Below, in pieces: positions 53,584 through 61,962 of a DNA stretch of 64,000 bases. The position numbers were made by a program, and so were the translations under genes. Each line of letters opens with the position of its first letter. The stretch's first letter is position 1. The stretch comes from Candidatus Poribacteria bacterium. GTDB lineage: Bacteria; Poribacteria; WGA-4E; JAJDTR01. The stretch covers positions 1 to 64,000 of the forward strand of contig JAJDTR010000125.1 in the NCBI GenBank assembly GCA_022827055.1, written 5' to 3'. The notes under the pieces were generated by a model, which saw nothing but the letters and a program-made list of their open reading frames with translations, was not told where the DNA came from and made no database searches.

Positions 53584-54807
53584 CTATTGATAAAACCAGT
53601 CCAATGGATAGATGCGCAGTACACGCTCGCTGGTTAAGCGTGCTTCCTCGCCACGCTGTGTCAGCCAACCGCGGGAGTAGATCACGTAGACCTTGTCGGC
53701 AGCGAAGCAGATGTTGGGATAGTAGATGTTCGCGTAATCATCGGGTAGAGTGCCGACGTAGTTCTGGGATCGCACGGGTCGAATAGGGTATTCGGCTGGG
53801 ATGCGCTCGACATCTTCCAAACCGGCGCTAAGCTCAAGGGTCTTGAAGTTCTCCCAAGTTGCACCGCTGTCACGGGATATTGCGGCTGACAGACGCCCCC
53901 GGAGATATCCGCGGCGTATCTCTGCGTGAGAGACCTGATTCCATACACAAATTAGGTCACCTGTCCGGGGGATGCGGCGCAGCCGTGGCGGTGAATAGGA
54001 ACACTCCAATTCGGTAGGCTTGACGGCACCCCATGTTTGGGCATGGTCTCTGCTGTAGCTGTAGAGTATCCTGCCGACGGTGGAGCGGGCAAAGAATAAC
54101 ACCCCGCCGTCTTTTGTTTCAGCTACCGAGGGTTCATCACAGGGTGCCACGCCGCAATTGCCGTTGACCACACCGTCGAAATCGAACCAACCCATCAGGC
54201 AGCCGTATTCCTCAAAGGGGCTCCATGTTTGCCCCTCGTCGTCGGAGTAGTAGACAAAGGCAATCTCCATCTGAGGGCAGTGCCCCTCTCCTTCGACGGA
54301 AGCCGGCAACCCTTTCCAGGTGCCCCACCCCTCACACTCCGGGACACGTGACGCGCCGCCTATCGGCAGTCCCAAGCGGTCGTCGGGGTGGTAGCCTCCC
54401 AGCACGGTTCTTCGAGGGCACAACAGCCTGCCGCCGGACAGTTGGATTATCGTGTCGGACAAGCCGCGTCTGGCGGTCTCCATGGGAATATGGCGAGGTC
54501 CCTCCCACGTTTTTCCGCCGTCTCGCGATATCCATATCCGGTCGTCGATCGTCAGAGCTATCGCCCCCGAATTGAGGCGCATCAACCCGTTTCCGTCCAC
54601 CCCGTCACCGAACGAGCGCGCCTCAGTCCAGGTTCTGCCTCCGTCCGCGGAGACGCTTCCATTTTGCGCCAGCAGAGATCCATCGGCCAGTTCCACCAAG
54701 CTGCTGACCCCGGTACCGGCGATTTCCACCACGTCTTCGGGAGGCGGCTTGCGCCAGACCGGCGGTCCACTGTTTCTGTCCTCAAGTGAATCGGCTGTTT
54801 GAGTCAT
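53584..54807 (-). CDS. BNR-repeat sialidase-fold protein
   Basis: A 407-residue cytoplasmic protein with at least five Asp-box-type motifs: SADGGRTW, SRDGGKTW, SDDEGQTW, SRDHAQTW and SRDSGATW. These give a six-bladed sialidase-type propeller. A FRIP-like motif near the N-terminus is not obvious, and ICFAADKVYVIYSRGWL near the end resembles family members of unknown specificity. There is no signal peptide or shared C-terminal motif, unlike the secreted propeller at 31847. It probably binds or hydrolyses a sugar acid. Confidence 0.78.
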   Translation of the reverse strand: MTQTADSLEDRNSGPPVWRKPPPEDVVEIAGTGVSSLVELADGSLLAQNGSVSADGGRTWTEARSFGDGVDGNGLMRLNSGAIALTIDDRIWISRDGGKTWEGPRHIPMETARRGLSDTIIQLSGGRLLCPRRTVLGGYHPDDRLGLPIGGASRVPECEGWGTWKGLPASVEGEGHCPQMEIAFVYYSDDEGQTWSPFEEYGCLMGWFDFDGVVNGNCGVAPCDEPSVAETKDGGVLFFARSTVGRILYSYSRDHAQTWGAVKPTELECSYSPPRLRRIPRTGDLICVWNQVSHAEIRRGYLRGRLSAAISRDSGATWENFKTLELSAGLEDVERIPAEYPIRPVRSQNYVGTLPDDYANIYYPNICFAADKVYVIYSRGWLTQRGEEARLTSERVLRIYPLDWFYQ

Positions 54808-54985
54808 CGTAATTAAGAATGCTGCGTTTGCGAGCTATACTGTTCGATTTGTCGTAGGGGTTACCGTATTTGACTGTGAACACGTCCAACGCTAGTGATT
54901 CTACTCAATCTTTGGGGCAGTGTCAAGGTGCGGCAACGTTTTCAAGGCACTAGCAGTAATCGTTCAGCTAGGTCTGCCATAGTCC
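54808..54985. other. intergenic region between the BNR gene and the first 230-bp repeat
   Basis: A short gap containing a GTAGGGGTTACCG fragment. No gene seen. Confidence 0.3.
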
Positions 54986-55215
54986 GTAGGTTGGGTTGAA
55001 CAGCGCCAACAAAAAATACATCCGGTATCCCACGAAGGTCTTGATGCTCAATCTCGCTCGGATTCCCTGAAACATAGTGAAATCCAACGGAGGCGCGATT
55101 CAGGAAACGTGAATGTTGGGTTTCATTCTATCTCCGTATAGTCCCGCTTTATTCAAATACAAAACATCTGTGGTGCTTGAGAGTGATTTGTGTTCGACCA
55201 TTCAACCCAACCTAC
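54986..55215. mobile_element. 230-bp repeat with GTAGGTTGGGT terminal inverted repeats, copy 1
   Basis: Starts GTAGGTTGGGTTGAAC and ends TTCAACCCAACCTAC, a near-perfect terminal inverted repeat. It matches copy 2 at 56065-56293 over most of its length and in the same orientation. It contains an internal TGTTGGGTTTCAT segment. Noncoding, MITE-like. Confidence 0.75.
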
Positions 55216-55354
55216 GCACTCTATGGGAACGCTATCAGGATTAGTCATCGCCCTCACTATGTTCCCCTAAATCCGGTATGTTTTCCTTGAGAAGGAGTCA
55301 ATTAAGACTTGACGCATACGGAATCGTTGGAGTACACTAGATTCGAAAATAGAC

Positions 55355-55372
55355 TAGACTAAGTTTAGTCTA
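55355..55372. promoter_or_regulatory. palindromic operator of the Phd/VapC module
   Basis: TAGACTAA-GT-TTAGTCTA is a perfect 8-bp inverted repeat, ending 10 bp before the antitoxin start. Antitoxins of this family bind such palindromes to repress their own operon. Confidence 0.6.
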
Positions 55373-55382
55373 TAAGGGGAAG

Positions 55383-55625
55383 ATGATGAAAACTACCAAT
55401 ATTCATGAAGCCAAAACACGGTTCTCGCAGCTGGTTGAGCGTGCGCAAGCCGGTGAAGAGGTTATTATCGCCAAAGCGGGGGTGCCGGTCGCGAAGCTTA
55501 TTCGCTACAATGAAAGCGATGCACCCCGCCAGCCGGGGTTCTGGCGAGGAAAGGTGAGGATTGCCGACGATTTCGACGAGTTGCCCGAAGCATTTACCGC
55601 ATATTTCGAGGAATCAGACCAATGA
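55383..55625 (+). CDS. Phd/YefM-family antitoxin
   Basis: An 80-residue antitoxin. It has the N-terminal DNA-binding TNIHEAKTRFSQLVERAQAG and EEVIIAKAGVPVAKLI that define the Phd fold. The C-terminal part (RQPGFWRGKVRIADDFDELP) contains the DDFDELP type toxin-binding segment. GGGGAAG precedes the two possible ATGs (55383 and 55386). It neutralises the downstream PIN toxin and probably autorepresses through the 55355-55372 palindrome. Its stop overlaps the toxin start in ATGA. Confidence 0.92.
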   Translation: MMKTTNIHEAKTRFSQLVERAQAGEEVIIAKAGVPVAKLIRYNESDAPRQPGFWRGKVRIADDFDELPEAFTAYFEESDQ

Positions 55626-55999
55626 TACTTTCACTTGATACACATGTGTTGCTGTGGTGGCTTTCTGATGACGCGAGGCTTTCCCACACGTCGCGTGCGG
55701 CGATTTCAGATGGGAAGAATCTCGTGTTTGTCAGTGCCGCAGCCGCATGGGAAATAGTCATCAAAAGTATGCTGGGTAAACTTGATATACCGTCCAATCT
55801 GGAAGCCGCTTTAGCAGCCAATCGATTTGAACAGTTACCAATAACAATTCCACATTCTTTAGCCGTCGCAAATCTGCCGCATATTCATAACGACCCTTTT
55901 GATCGGCTGCTGATCGCGCAAGCGAAGGTCGAAGGTTTAACGCTGGTTACCGGCGATGAGCAGATCAAAAAGTATGATGTTTCAATCATGGAAGCTTGA
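55622..55999 (+). CDS. vapC: PIN-domain toxin (VapC family)
   Basis: A 125-residue PIN ribonuclease. The acidic metal site is formed by Asp6 (SLDTHVLLWWL), Glu44 (AAWEIVIKS), Asp94 (NDPFDRLLIAQA) and Asp112 (TGDEQI); all are present. VapC-type toxins cut tRNA or rRNA when released from the antitoxin. It overlaps the antitoxin gene by 4 bp (ATGA) for coupled translation. Confidence 0.93.
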   Translation: MILSLDTHVLLWWLSDDARLSHTSRAAISDGKNLVFVSAAAAWEIVIKSMLGKLDIPSNLEAALAANRFEQLPITIPHSLAVANLPHIHNDPFDRLLIAQAKVEGLTLVTGDEQIKKYDVSIMEA

Positions 56000-56064
56000 G
56001 TACATGGCAGGCAATACCGCGGTCCACTAACCCCTATCTAGAAGTGACGCGCATGGCTTAGTCC

Positions 56065-56293
56065 GTAGGTTGGGTTGAACAGCGTCAACAGAAAATACTT
56101 CCGGCGTTCCACGAAAGTTTTGATACTCAATCGCGCTCGGATTCCCTGTAACATAGTGAAACCCAACGGAGACGCGATTCGGGAAACGTGGGTGTTGGGT
56201 TTCGTTCTGTTTCGGTTCGATTCCGCTTGCTTGAAAAGCAAAGCCCCATTGTGATTGATAGCGATTCGCATTTTACCACTCTACCCAACCTAC
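56065..56293. mobile_element. 230-bp repeat with GTAGGTTGGGT terminal inverted repeats, copy 2
   Basis: TCCGTAGGTTGGGT at the left (from 56062) is mirrored by ACCCAACCTACGGA at the right (to 56296), an exact 14-bp terminal inverted repeat. The interior matches copy 1 at 54986 with scattered substitutions. The pair brackets the toxin-antitoxin module. Confidence 0.75.
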
Positions 56294-56449
56294 GGAGCTT
56301 GAGAGGTCGCGACTGGGAGGGGCAGGAGCTCTGTCGATCAAGTGAATGAATAGCGAACGCGATAGCACATCCTGCTTGTTAATTACTCGGTTGATTGTAC
56401 CTTACAAGGAATGGTGGGCAGTGCCCACCCTACTTATCGAAATGACCAC
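56294..56449. repeat. GATC repeat unit and GGTGGGCA palindrome
   Basis: An inverse copy of the GATC block at about 56335-56368, and GGTGGGCA-GTGCCCACC near 56409-56425. No gene seen. Confidence 0.55.
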
Positions 56450-58393
56450 TTAGTGAATGGAGAAGGTATAGGGCGGGATGTGGAGAATGATGCCGAGCGC
56501 GCTCCAAAAACTACCCACCACAAATTCCCCGAGCACCAGCCCCAAGAAGAACGGAACGGCTTTCCGATGGGCGCGTAACCCGCCAAATTTGATGATTGCC
56601 CATTTTAGTACCGTACTGATTACCAAGCAGGTCCAAATATAGTCCGTACCAAAGTTGATGGAGAAGGCGTAGCCCGCCGGGTGAAATGGCCACCAGAGGA
56701 ATCGTTGGCGCATCGCCATCAGCAGCAAGGTGAAGCTAAAACCCAGCCCCATGGTTAGAACCGCTCCGTAGTTCATTCCCGAGGGGTGAGACAACCCTTT
56801 GTGCATCGCCCCGAAGCCTTCCCTTCCGCTGAACGCAAACGGCATCCCGCCTTCGTAAGCATGATGCAATAGAATCCAAAAGGAGGCGGGAATTGCCACC
56901 ACCGCCGCCAACATCATGCCAATCACAAGATGCCGCAGACCTATATTTGCCTGCTCTCCGATTTTGAGATTTTCCAAGTATACCGGCATTGGATGACTGG
57001 GATAATTGCGGTTGAAGAACCGGAAGAGGGCGATAACGCTCAGGTTCGACGGCCCCAATCGACGAGAGCCGAAGACATTTACGACGATACCGCTTGCGTT
57101 GACAGCCCATAAGTTCTGGTGAGCGGGGGCGCTCTCCGCACGCGCTCTCGACAGTGCGAGGAATATGGCGAAGTCGATGCCGAAAAACACCAGAATGACC
57201 CATAATGACATCCCGGCATAGTAGGAGAACCCAAGGATAAACAACATGCTCCCGGCGAGTCCTCCGAATGCCCATCGCTGACGCCGCCCTTCCTCCGGAT
57301 CCGAGGCGGTTCGGGGTCGGAGCAGCCCCCGGAATACGGCCGCGAAGTGTCGACGCGTGAGCCACAGCGCCAGCACGGCTATTCCCAACCACGCGCCTTG
57401 CGCTTGATAATCGAAAAACCGACCGCTGCCTCGCGGATAACTGTGGCCGCCTGCGATAGCTACCGGTACTTGCAGTATCTTCCTGAAGAGATAGAAGAAC
57501 CAGAGAGAAAAGGATAAATCCAGCGGCAAGAAAAAACTCATGCCGATGACGAAGGGATAGAACGAAATAGGAGTCCAGCCGATAGCGTTCCAAGGCGGCT
57601 CCGTGAAAAGGGGGCCGACACCCCGCAGTTTGACGTGCAGATACGGAACAGCCGGGAAAAGGAAGTGGAGTCCGTTGAGAGTGTCAATCCCCGCGGCAAT
57701 CGCAAACCCCGCCCACAGTATCCTTGCCTTGAATACCCTCGACTCCCTATGTGTCATCACGAGCGGCACCTGAATGACGGGATAAGCGAGTTTTTCACGC
57801 TCGACCCACTGCTTTCGGACAATCACGCACAGACACAGCATCCCCGTGAGCAGCGCCAAGATGAATAGCGTCCACCAGAAAACGGGGGCCAACCAGGTAT
57901 AGAGGTGTAGGTCGGTGTAAAGGGTGGACTGCCCGCCGAAGAATCCTTGTACAGCTCGTTTGTCGCTGATTGTCAGCCAGGAGGGAACGTGGGGGTGAAT
58001 AAGCTGTGCCCATTCATTTTCCGGGGTCGCAAACCAATGGGCATACGGAATGGTCGGGACCAGCAGCGGGAGAAAGTGATGTCCGGCAATCGACGTTGCC
58101 ACACACAGCATGGCGTAGATTGTCAATAACTCCTCGCGCCGCATCGCCCTTAACGGGGCAATGGTCTGCAGTAGCCGATTGATTGACAGGAGGACAAATA
58201 GGCTGAAGACCGTGTTGAAAAATAGCGTTGTAAGTGTCGGATGCCCCGCATTCCATATATCCTCGGACAGGATAACCCAGTAACAGTTGACGGGTACCAG
58301 CGCCAATCCGACCGCAATTGTAAGCCAAGGCGTGAGAAAAGATGGACTCGGTTTCTCCGGGGACGCCTGGATTTGGCTTTTTTCAAGCGGCAT
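56450..58393 (-). CDS. polytopic membrane protein, DUF6785/DUF6784-like
   Basis: A 647-residue integral membrane protein with about fourteen membrane helices and conserved loops (HHFLPLLVPTIPYAHWFATP, PPWNAIGWTPISFYPFVIGM, FAFSINFGTDYIWTCLVIS). To my knowledge these match the DUF6785 and DUF6784 families found in Planctomycetes and Poribacteria, whose fold resembles OPT-type oligopeptide transporters. No ABC or TRAP components are nearby. Transport of a sugar-derived or peptide substrate is inferred only. The start MPLEKSQIQ is not followed by a signal peptide. Confidence 0.75.
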   Translation of the reverse strand: MPLEKSQIQASPEKPSPSFLTPWLTIAVGLALVPVNCYWVILSEDIWNAGHPTLTTLFFNTVFSLFVLLSINRLLQTIAPLRAMRREELLTIYAMLCVATSIAGHHFLPLLVPTIPYAHWFATPENEWAQLIHPHVPSWLTISDKRAVQGFFGGQSTLYTDLHLYTWLAPVFWWTLFILALLTGMLCLCVIVRKQWVEREKLAYPVIQVPLVMTHRESRVFKARILWAGFAIAAGIDTLNGLHFLFPAVPYLHVKLRGVGPLFTEPPWNAIGWTPISFYPFVIGMSFFLPLDLSFSLWFFYLFRKILQVPVAIAGGHSYPRGSGRFFDYQAQGAWLGIAVLALWLTRRHFAAVFRGLLRPRTASDPEEGRRQRWAFGGLAGSMLFILGFSYYAGMSLWVILVFFGIDFAIFLALSRARAESAPAHQNLWAVNASGIVVNVFGSRRLGPSNLSVIALFRFFNRNYPSHPMPVYLENLKIGEQANIGLRHLVIGMMLAAVVAIPASFWILLHHAYEGGMPFAFSGREGFGAMHKGLSHPSGMNYGAVLTMGLGFSFTLLLMAMRQRFLWWPFHPAGYAFSINFGTDYIWTCLVISTVLKWAIIKFGGLRAHRKAVPFFLGLVLGEFVVGSFWSALGIILHIPPYTFSIH

Positions 58394-58828
58394 GGGAGGA
58401 GGCTCCGTGTGATGCGATTGACGCGGATAAGGGAGTTTCAGTATTGAAGATTGTCACCGGCATTTAAGAGGAATAATAGAATTGGAAGGCTGGAAGATCA
58501 TCATTCGCCCCGCCTACAATCCTCCGGCGCGAGAATATGGATGTAAAATTTCTGAAATTTACAGGGTTTAACCCAGCCTACAGGTTAGATAGAGATTTGA
58601 CGGATTTGCAACTGCAGCAGGAGCGACCTAGACGGAATTGTAGCTTTCAATTTCACAGTTTACGCACTTGGAAGATTATAGCTTATTGCGCCGAAAATCT
58701 TTCGCACTGGGTATTTTCTGACTTTTTCTCGGAGGTGGGGTTAGCGACTGCTAGTAGGAAAATGCGAGTTTTGGAGATGGCCGTGTGGGGATTATTTCGG
58801 AAAGAGAAGGTATTGCATAAACAAAGCG
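58394..58828. other. intergenic region, no convincing gene
   Basis: A 101-codon plus-strand frame at 58537-58842 overlaps the HicA stop and shows no family features. An AACCCAGCCTAC fragment near 58569 is a decayed piece of the 230-bp repeat. Confidence 0.4.
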
Positions 58829-59041
58829 TTATGCGTTCCTGAAAGTTTCCCAGTCTATTCCTAAATTCTTAATAGTTGCACGGAGGGTTCCCATCGGCAC
58901 ATCTTTGCCGCCGTGATACGGCAAAGTGGCAATCTTATGGTTACGTGAGTTTAACCACCCTCGGTGCGAACCCTTGCCGTAGCCTTTTAGCTCCGAACAT
59001 CCTAATCGTTTTAGTTTTGTTGCAACTCTTCGATAATTCAC
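58829..59041 (-). CDS. hicA: HicA-family mRNA interferase toxin
   Basis: A 70-residue HicA toxin, a small double-stranded RNA-binding fold that cuts mRNA. The catalytic His26 is in GKGSHRGW; the final IKNLGIDWETF is also typical. The gene starts at GTG 59041, overlapping the HicB stop in GTGA, so the order is HicB then HicA, the reverse of the canonical hicAB order. Confidence 0.85.
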   Translation of the reverse strand: MNYRRVATKLKRLGCSELKGYGKGSHRGWLNSRNHKIATLPYHGGKDVPMGTLRATIKNLGIDWETFRNA

Positions 59042-59343
59042 GGCGTGTGGAAGGCAGGTCCACTAGGCGACACAGCGGTTTGGAAGCACAGATTGGTTGC
59101 ATTGTCTTTTGGAGTAATTGTTTGGAACTTCGCGCTTGGAAACTCGTCTACGATAACGCTATCGGGTAATGAACGTCCTAATGATTCGTACGATTCGAGT
59201 AAGGTAACAAACGCATCTGCAGCATTCTCCAATGCTTCGTCAATTGTTTTGCCATCCGTTACTAACCCGGGAAAATCCTCGGACGTGACAACATAATAGC
59301 CATCCGGCTGATATTCCAGTGCTACTCTCACTTTATAGTACAC
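59038..59343 (-). CDS. hicB: HicB-family antitoxin
   Basis: A 101-residue antitoxin with the partial RNase H-like HicB fold (ALEYQPDGYYVVTSEDFPGL, then TIDEALENAADAFVTLLESY). Start GTG 59343 has GGGGAGGACGC 4-14 bp upstream, an exceptionally good ribosome site. A C-terminal DNA-binding ribbon-helix-helix is not evident. It neutralises HicA and is translationally coupled to it. Confidence 0.88.
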   Translation of the reverse strand: MYYKVRVALEYQPDGYYVVTSEDFPGLVTDGKTIDEALENAADAFVTLLESYESLGRSLPDSVIVDEFPSAKFQTITPKDNATNLCFQTAVSPSGPAFHTP

Positions 59344-60020
59344 TGCGCGTCCTCCCCAATGGACAATCGATAATCTTTACAGCGCCTAAGCCCAACCAAT
59401 ACGAATTAATCCTAATTCAAATTTATGGTGACTTACATTAATTTTTTGTCGGAACGAGTAACCTTTTAGGAAAACCGGTCGAAATGATACCATGTTAGTC
59501 CATTGTTTTTCAATTCACGGTTGGTATACATAGGCTGTGGCGGCTAAGTGGTTCTCTCGCTAGGTGTTTAATCCAAGTAAGGAGGTCGCGACCTGGAGAA
59601 GATCTCTATCGCATTCGCTATTCGCTCATTTGATCTCCTACAGAGGACGCGCAATGAATTGCGATACTACAAACCGTATAACGTATTATACAGGTTCAAA
59701 TGCCGGGTTTAATCTGTCGAATGGATGTCTACCACATGGCACTCCGCTGGAGTGCATTAGCGAATATCGTTAATTTCTATTGACATTCCACTCCGCCGGA
59801 GTGGGGAATCGCAGCCTGGAGGGGAATCTCTATGGGAGCGCTATCGCCTTCCTTATTCAGTCAGTTGATCACTCGCTATTCGCTCGCTTGATCTCCTACA
59901 GGAAACGCGCAATGAAGGGATCTCTATGGGAGTTCTATCGCGGTCATTATCCATTCCCTTGATCCCTCACTATCCATTCGGTTGATTGCTACTACAAACT
60001 GTATAACGTAATAAACATGT
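59344..60020. repeat. intergenic composite repeats
   Basis: Contains a GCGACCTGGAGAAGATC and GATC block at 59588-59640, a GCACTCC-GCT-GGAGTGC hairpin at 59739-59755, and a CCACTCC-GCC-GGAGTGG hairpin at 59788-59804. Further GATC units occupy 59826-59990. The last hairpin plus about 60 bp is nearly identical to 63846-63906. No gene seen. Confidence 0.7.
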
Positions 60021-60875
60021 TCAACTTCCGGATGTGTCGTCGAGGAGCGGACGCAGAAAGTCGCGGAAACGGATTGTCTCGCTCAAATTGTCCACTCGGT
60101 CGCAGCCCTCCCAGTCGACCCACACATACTCCAACGTAAGGAAGCCGTGGTACCCGACGTTCTTCATCACCTCTACGGCCCGCGCAAAATCGATGGTGTT
60201 ATCCCGGAATGATGCTTGGAGCATTCCTCGCCGCGCGCCGCGGACGTGGAAGTGACTCGCATGGGGAATTAGCGGTTCCACTTCGGCATCGGGAACACCA
60301 ACGCAGGTGAAATGCCCGTAGTCGAGCGAAAAGGTCAACCCCGGCACCTTGGAGACCAACCGAAGGGCGGATTTGGGTCTGGAAGCGATCGATCGGATGT
60401 GCGGCTCCACGCCCAGCACGATTTGGTAGGCGCCGCAACGTTCTATCCGCCACGCAAGTTCTTCACAACCGCGGGCGGTCGACGCGGCTCGCCCCTGTTC
60501 CTCGAAATGGACGCCCGGGCTTATCGTCACATGCTTGGCGCCGCATGCCGCGGTATATTCCAGCGTGCGCTCAAACCAGTCGCGAGCCTGGCGGCGGCGC
60601 GAGGCATCCGGTTGATTGATAGCGAATGACCTGCCGTCGTCGTCAACCTGGAGGAACACGTCCGCGGCCCTCAAACCCTTGGCATCCAAACTCTTTTTCA
60701 AGGCTTTTGCCGAACGACTGACGTTTTTGAATTGGTCGGACGGCTGAAGGTGCGACCGGTGCTCGAACAAGCCGATATCCACGTCGCGTATGCCAAGCAT
60801 CGCAATCAGCGTCAGAACGTCGTCGTGCTGCAATAACGGAAATGTATAATCAGCGCAGGCGAGTTTAAGTCCCAT
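60021..60875 (-). CDS. sugar phosphate isomerase/epimerase-like TIM barrel (xylose isomerase-like)
   Basis: A 284-residue AP endonuclease 2-type TIM barrel. Signatures include FLQVDDDGRSFAI, AACGAKHVTISPGV, HIRSIASRPKSALRLVSKVPGL, FSLDYGHFTCVGVPDAEVE and GFLTLEYVWVDWEGCD. The metal-binding Glu and Asp/His positions of sugar isomerases are present. Its start overlaps the upstream Gfo/Idh gene by 11 bp, so the two are co-translated and probably act in one sugar pathway. Confidence 0.85.
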   Translation of the reverse strand: MGLKLACADYTFPLLQHDDVLTLIAMLGIRDVDIGLFEHRSHLQPSDQFKNVSRSAKALKKSLDAKGLRAADVFLQVDDDGRSFAINQPDASRRRQARDWFERTLEYTAACGAKHVTISPGVHFEEQGRAASTARGCEELAWRIERCGAYQIVLGVEPHIRSIASRPKSALRLVSKVPGLTFSLDYGHFTCVGVPDAEVEPLIPHASHFHVRGARRGMLQASFRDNTIDFARAVEVMKNVGYHGFLTLEYVWVDWEGCDRVDNLSETIRFRDFLRPLLDDTSGS

Positions 60876-61962
60876 CGCTCCGAACCTCCTCCATAATCAC
60901 GTTGCCCCCGGTGCGCACCGATTCGCACGCCGCTTCAATCAGTTTCATGGCGCTAAGTCCCAACACCGCGGGAGACTGGTTGGGCGCCGCCCCCAGCACC
61001 GAATCTACCAAATTATCGGTTGGCGCATAGATTGGATAAACCGCATTGTCGGGAAGATTGCGATAGTCGCGCACCTCCCCCGTGCGAGGGTGGTACTGCA
61101 TCGTTCCCCTCCACAGTTCCATGAAGATCATGCCTTCGCTCCCGAAAACACGCAATTCATAGTTCCGCTCGCTCGGCATAGTGGCTCCGGTGCTAGCGAT
61201 GGACACAAGCGCCCCGCCATCGAGTTTGACGTTCAGCGTGTCGTACACATCAACACGTGTGTCGTGGTTGTCAAACCGCGCGAACACCTCAATCGGTTCC
61301 TCACCGGTAATGAATGCCAAGTGTCCGCCGACGTGGGAGATCTGATTGTAAATCTGACCGCCGCCGCATACCGCCGGGTCGCTGCTTCCCTCCGGTTCCG
61401 GTTTCAGGTAGGGCGGTTGCGCGGTCTCGAACGAGTCGGTGTCGGCAAATATCGCCTTCCAAGGCAGCCCGCGAAAAAAGCCCAAACAGAAATTCGTCAT
61501 CAACACGCTGATCATCTTGAGATCGCCGATTGCGCCCGATCGGATCAACCGCCGCGCCTCGACAGCATGCTCGGTGTAGTGCCACGGCCCGCTGATTAGA
61601 AACTGTACGCCCCGCTCAGCCGCGAGTCGCACCAATGCCGTGGCTTGGGCTGCGTTGAACGTCATCGGCTTTTCGACGAGGACGTGGAGCCCCCGTTCCA
61701 GCGCCGCTCTGGCTTGCGGATAGTGCATATTCACCGTGGAACTGATAACCACAGCGTCAAGGTTGTCGATGGCTAACACATCATCAACGCAAGCCACGCC
61801 GAGTGGAATTCCAAAATCGCGGGCAATCTTTCGCGCAGTGTCTCCGTCACGGTGATGTACGCACAGCAGTTCCGCCTTGGGGTGGCGCAGCAGCGCGGGT
61901 ATATGAGCGGTGGTACCCCACCACCCGGCGCCGATGACAGCGCATCGAACTTTGTTTTTCAT
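60865..61962 (-). CDS. Gfo/Idh/MocA-family oxidoreductase
   Basis: A 365-residue NAD(P)-dependent sugar or inositol dehydrogenase. CAVIGAGWWGTTAHIPAL is the nucleotide-binding loop and HVLVEKPMTFNAAQA holds the catalytic EKP lysine. The C-terminal domain has GGQIYNQISHVGGHLAF, including the conserved GG..HxxD/G-type region. It is upstream of the TIM-barrel isomerase in the same operon. The ATG start is normal for the family. Confidence 0.92.
   Translation of the reverse strand: MKNKVRCAVIGAGWWGTTAHIPALLRHPKAELLCVHHRDGDTARKIARDFGIPLGVACVDDVLAIDNLDAVVISSTVNMHYPQARAALERGLHVLVEKPMTFNAAQATALVRLAAERGVQFLISGPWHYTEHAVEARRLIRSGAIGDLKMISVLMTNFCLGFFRGLPWKAIFADTDSFETAQPPYLKPEPEGSSDPAVCGGGQIYNQISHVGGHLAFITGEEPIEVFARFDNHDTRVDVYDTLNVKLDGGALVSIASTGATMPSERNYELRVFGSEGMIFMELWRGTMQYHPRTGEVRDYRNLPDNAVYPIYAPTDNLVDSVLGAAPNQSPAVLGLSAMKLIEAACESVRTGGNVIMEEVRSDGT

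Noticed and set aside
58537-58842. 101-codon plus-strand frame
   Set aside because: Overlaps the HicA 3' end, contains a fragment of a dispersed repeat and lacks recognisable features.
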